A stretch of 7,592 nucleotides of DNA, from positions 1-7,592 of the forward strand of contig CAIOZP010000497.1 in NCBI GenBank assembly GCA_903862805.1, in the 5' to 3' direction. Positions 6,427 through 7,592 of this stretch are shown here, in pieces (within the stretch, counting starts at the first letter, position 1; each line of letters starts with the position of its first letter). The position numbers and the translations under genes were made by a program. The notes under the pieces were generated by a model. The model was not told the origin of the DNA and did not search any database. It saw nothing but the letters and a program-made list of their open reading frames with translations. This DNA is from an uncultured Fibrobacterota bacterium. GTDB lineage: Bacteria > Fibrobacterota > Chitinivibrionia > Chitinivibrionales > CAIOZP01.

Positions 6427-6678
6427 AAAGCCCTCCAGAAATTTGTAGTACAAAAAGACCCGGCCGTAACCTCAGAACCACCGCCCCGCACAGTTTATTC
6501 AGTTAAGAAGCTGCGGAGACCTCAGTCAAACCGAATCGTAACGGCAGAAAGATACTTTGTGCATACCGCCGCGCAAGTTACAAATCAAAATAGCGCACAC
6601 GACAATCTGCCGGTATCTCCGACATATATTTGAATGACTGAAAAAAAGACTGCCTGAAACCATGTTCAAGGTTGACAA
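6427..6678. other. Divergent intergenic region between the RRM gene and pyrR
   Basis: 252 bases that must hold promoters for both directions. Toward pyrR, TATATT at 6625-6630 is a fair -10 box, with ACGACA at 6599-6604 as a poor -35 at 20 bases spacing; the resulting leader would be about 40 bases. Toward the RRM gene, minus-strand TTGCGC/TATCTT (16-base spacing, about 6547-6574) and TTGACT/TTAACT (17-base spacing, about 6502-6530) are weak alternatives, either giving a leader of roughly 70-115 bases. A long-loop inverted repeat (CCGCA 6486-6490 with TGCGG 6512-6516) lies in that leader. No tRNA, small gene, or attenuator with a U tract ahead of pyrR was seen. Confidence 0.4.
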
Positions 6679-7230
6679 ATGGAGAAAATAGAACTGCTGC
6701 TTGATGCGGCGGCAATAGACCGGACTCTGGGGCGTATTGCTCATCAGATTGCAGAGCGCAACAGCGATCCGCGCCGCGTGGGCCTTGTCGGAATGCAATC
6801 GCGAGGCGTTTTTCTCGCACAACGTATCGCGGTAAAACTCACCACGATTTACGAAACACAGATGCCTGTCGGTACACTCGATGTCGCCCTCTATCGCGAC
6901 GACTGGCGCATGGCTCTCAAGCAGCCTGCTGTGCGTGTAACCGAGATTCCTTTCGACATCAACGAATGCGATGTCATTCTTGTTGACGACGTGCTTTACA
7001 CGGGAAGAACCGTTCGGGCCGCTTTGTCGGCCATCATGGACTTCGGTCGGCCACGCACAATTCAGCTCGCAGTTCTCGCCGACCGAGGCAGCCGCGAGCT
7101 CCCGATTTCCGCCGACTACATTGGTCTTTCGATACCAACCAGAAGCGATCAGGAAGTTCGTCTTTCGGTGGCCGAACTCGACAACGAAGATTCCCTCTGG
7201 CTTACGAAGAAGGAGGCCTCCGGTAAATGA
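6679..7230 (+). CDS. pyrR: PyrR: pyrimidine operon regulator / uracil phosphoribosyltransferase
   Basis: 183 residues, full length for PyrR, with AAGG seven bases before the ATG. Type I phosphoribosyltransferase fold: the PRPP-binding loop VILVDDVLYTGRT is at 99-111 with the two acidic residues D103-D104, and the family-typical LYRDD is at 71-75. IAHQIAERN (20-28), SRGVFLAQR (41-49) and DRGSRELPISADYIG (135-149) align closely with Bacillus PyrR. In Bacillus the protein binds pyr mRNA when UMP is high and promotes attenuation, and it has uracil phosphoribosyltransferase activity (uracil + PRPP to UMP). Here R19, H22 and R27 are kept, but by my alignment the Bacillus T18, H140, R146 and K152 are replaced by G18, S138, S144 and L150, which may weaken RNA binding. 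It overlaps pyrB by ATGA, so the two are translationally coupled. Confidence 0.95.
   Translation: MEKIELLLDAAAIDRTLGRIAHQIAERNSDPRRVGLVGMQSRGVFLAQRIAVKLTTIYETQMPVGTLDVALYRDDWRMALKQPAVRVTEIPFDINECDVILVDDVLYTGRTVRAALSAIMDFGRPRTIQLAVLADRGSRELPISADYIGLSIPTRSDQEVRLSVAELDNEDSLWLTKKEASGK
7211..7221 (+). promoter_or_regulatory. pyrB ribosome binding site within a palindrome
   Basis: AGGAGG at 7211-7216, inside the end of pyrR, lies ten bases before the pyrB ATG at 7227 and is a near-perfect Shine-Dalgarno sequence. Bases 7212-7221 (GGAGGCCTCC) form a perfect 10-base palindrome covering it. With no loop it cannot make a stable simple hairpin, so any effect on access of ribosomes is speculative. Confidence 0.7.
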
Positions 7231-7592
7231 GTCTTTCAATAAAACATCTGCTCGGGCTCAAAGACGTTTCAGCATCAGACATCGAAGCAATACTCGATTC
7301 TGCCGACGGATTTCACGGCGTGCTTCAGCGCGAGGTCAAGGTTGTTCCTACTTTACGCGGTGCGACTATCGTCAATCTCTTCTATGAAAACAGCACGCGC
7401 ACGAGAATCAGTTTTGAACTTGCAGAGAAGCGGCTCTCCGGTTCACCGGTAAATTTCTCTTCATCGGGAAGCTCTGTATCAAAGGGCGAAACACTCAAAG
7501 ACACAATTCAAAATATTGAAGCGATGAAGATCGACATGGTCGTTGTAAGGCATCAGGCATCGGGCGTTCCGAAGTTCCTTACCGAATGCACC
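7227..7592 (+). CDS. pyrB: Aspartate carbamoyltransferase catalytic subunit (3' end beyond window)
   Basis: The first 122 residues of ATCase, which condenses carbamoyl phosphate with aspartate to N-carbamoyl-aspartate, the committed step of pyrimidine synthesis, in the cytoplasm. The carbamoyl-phosphate-binding domain is evident: FYENSTRTRISFELAEKRL (52-70) contains the S56-T-R-T-R loop; SSVSKGETLKDT (82-93) supplies the Ser/Lys of the mobile 80s loop (K86); and VVVRH (105-109) holds the Arg that contacts the substrate. The signature separates it from ornithine carbamoyltransferase mainly by SVSKGET and by its place next to pyrR. The start overlaps the pyrR stop by four bases and uses the strong AGGAGG. 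The sequence stops at the window edge on a complete codon; pyrC or other pyr genes would be expected next, but this cannot be seen. Confidence 0.96.
   Translation, partial: MSLSIKHLLGLKDVSASDIEAILDSADGFHGVLQREVKVVPTLRGATIVNLFYENSTRTRISFELAEKRLSGSPVNFSSSGSSVSKGETLKDTIQNIEAMKIDMVVVRHQASGVPKFLTECT

Noticed and set aside
6486..6516. Inverted repeat CCGCA/TGCGG in the RRM gene leader as a possible terminator or thermosensor
   Set aside because: Only five pairs with a 21-base loop and no U tract on either strand; too weak to call a regulatory RNA.
6076..6633. Plus-strand frame rich in Thr and Ala
   Set aside because: Antisense reading of the Gly/Arg/Ser tail repeats of the RRM gene; the low complexity comes from those repeats and there is no ribosome site or family resemblance.
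6526..7239. Long minus-strand frame (237 codons) opposite pyrR
   Set aside because: pyrR on the plus strand is unmistakable and accounts for the coding signal; the antisense translation shows no recognisable domain.
1..7592. CRISPR arrays, tRNA or rRNA genes, insertion sequences, integrases
   Set aside because: No regularly spaced direct repeats, no rRNA-like sequence or tRNA I could recognise, and no transposase or integrase motifs were seen in any frame read.

Overview
The window looks like chromosomal sequence from a bacterium of the FCB (Fibrobacterota-Chlorobi-Bacteroidota) group, most plausibly a Fibrobacterota/Chitinivibrionia-like lineage. The evidence is a secreted protein ending in a type IX secretion (T9SS)-like sorting domain, together with good Shine-Dalgarno sites (AGGAGG, GGAGG, AAGGAG) and an ordinary sigma70-like promoter, which fit Fibrobacterota-type lineages better than typical Bacteroidota. 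The assignment is an inference from gene content and was not checked by a search.

Layout. (1) Positions 1-692, minus strand: 3'-truncated gene for a Rossmann-fold, methyltransferase-like protein of an unnamed family. (2) 734-1963, minus: exported T9SS-type cargo with Trp-rich repeats, in AT-richer DNA. (3) 2100-2600, plus: deoxycytidylate (dCMP) deaminase, closely resembling the eukaryotic/phage-type enzyme. (4) 2606-5503, minus, converging on the deaminase with a 5-base gap: a 965-residue soluble histidine kinase whose sensor is a LacI/periplasmic-binding-protein-like domain, followed by GAF-like and PAS regions. (5) 5591-5980, minus: small TfoX-N-domain protein. (6) 6082-6426, minus: RRM RNA-binding protein with a Gly/Arg/Ser tail, followed by a clear intrinsic terminator at 6021-6053. 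(7) 6679-7230 and 7227-7592, plus: pyrR and the 5' part of pyrB, overlapping by 4 bases, the start of a pyrimidine biosynthesis operon.

How the genes relate. The dCMP deaminase (dCMP to dUMP, feeding dTMP) and pyrR-pyrB (UMP synthesis) are all pyrimidine genes, but they sit about 4 kb apart and need not be co-regulated. The methyltransferase-like gene lies 41 bases downstream of the T9SS cargo gene on the same strand, with no terminator between them, so they may be co-transcribed. The kinase has its own promoter candidate at 5546-5574. No response regulator is present in the window, so its output is unknown.

Most interesting points: the soluble ligand-sensing histidine kinase built on a LacI-type sensor; the PyrR that keeps its PRPP loop but lacks several basic residues linked to RNA binding in Bacillus PyrR, in a leader without a visible attenuator; the W-x6-W repeat surface protein; and the unassigned methyltransferase-like family at the left edge. 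I did not find a clearly new multi-gene system.
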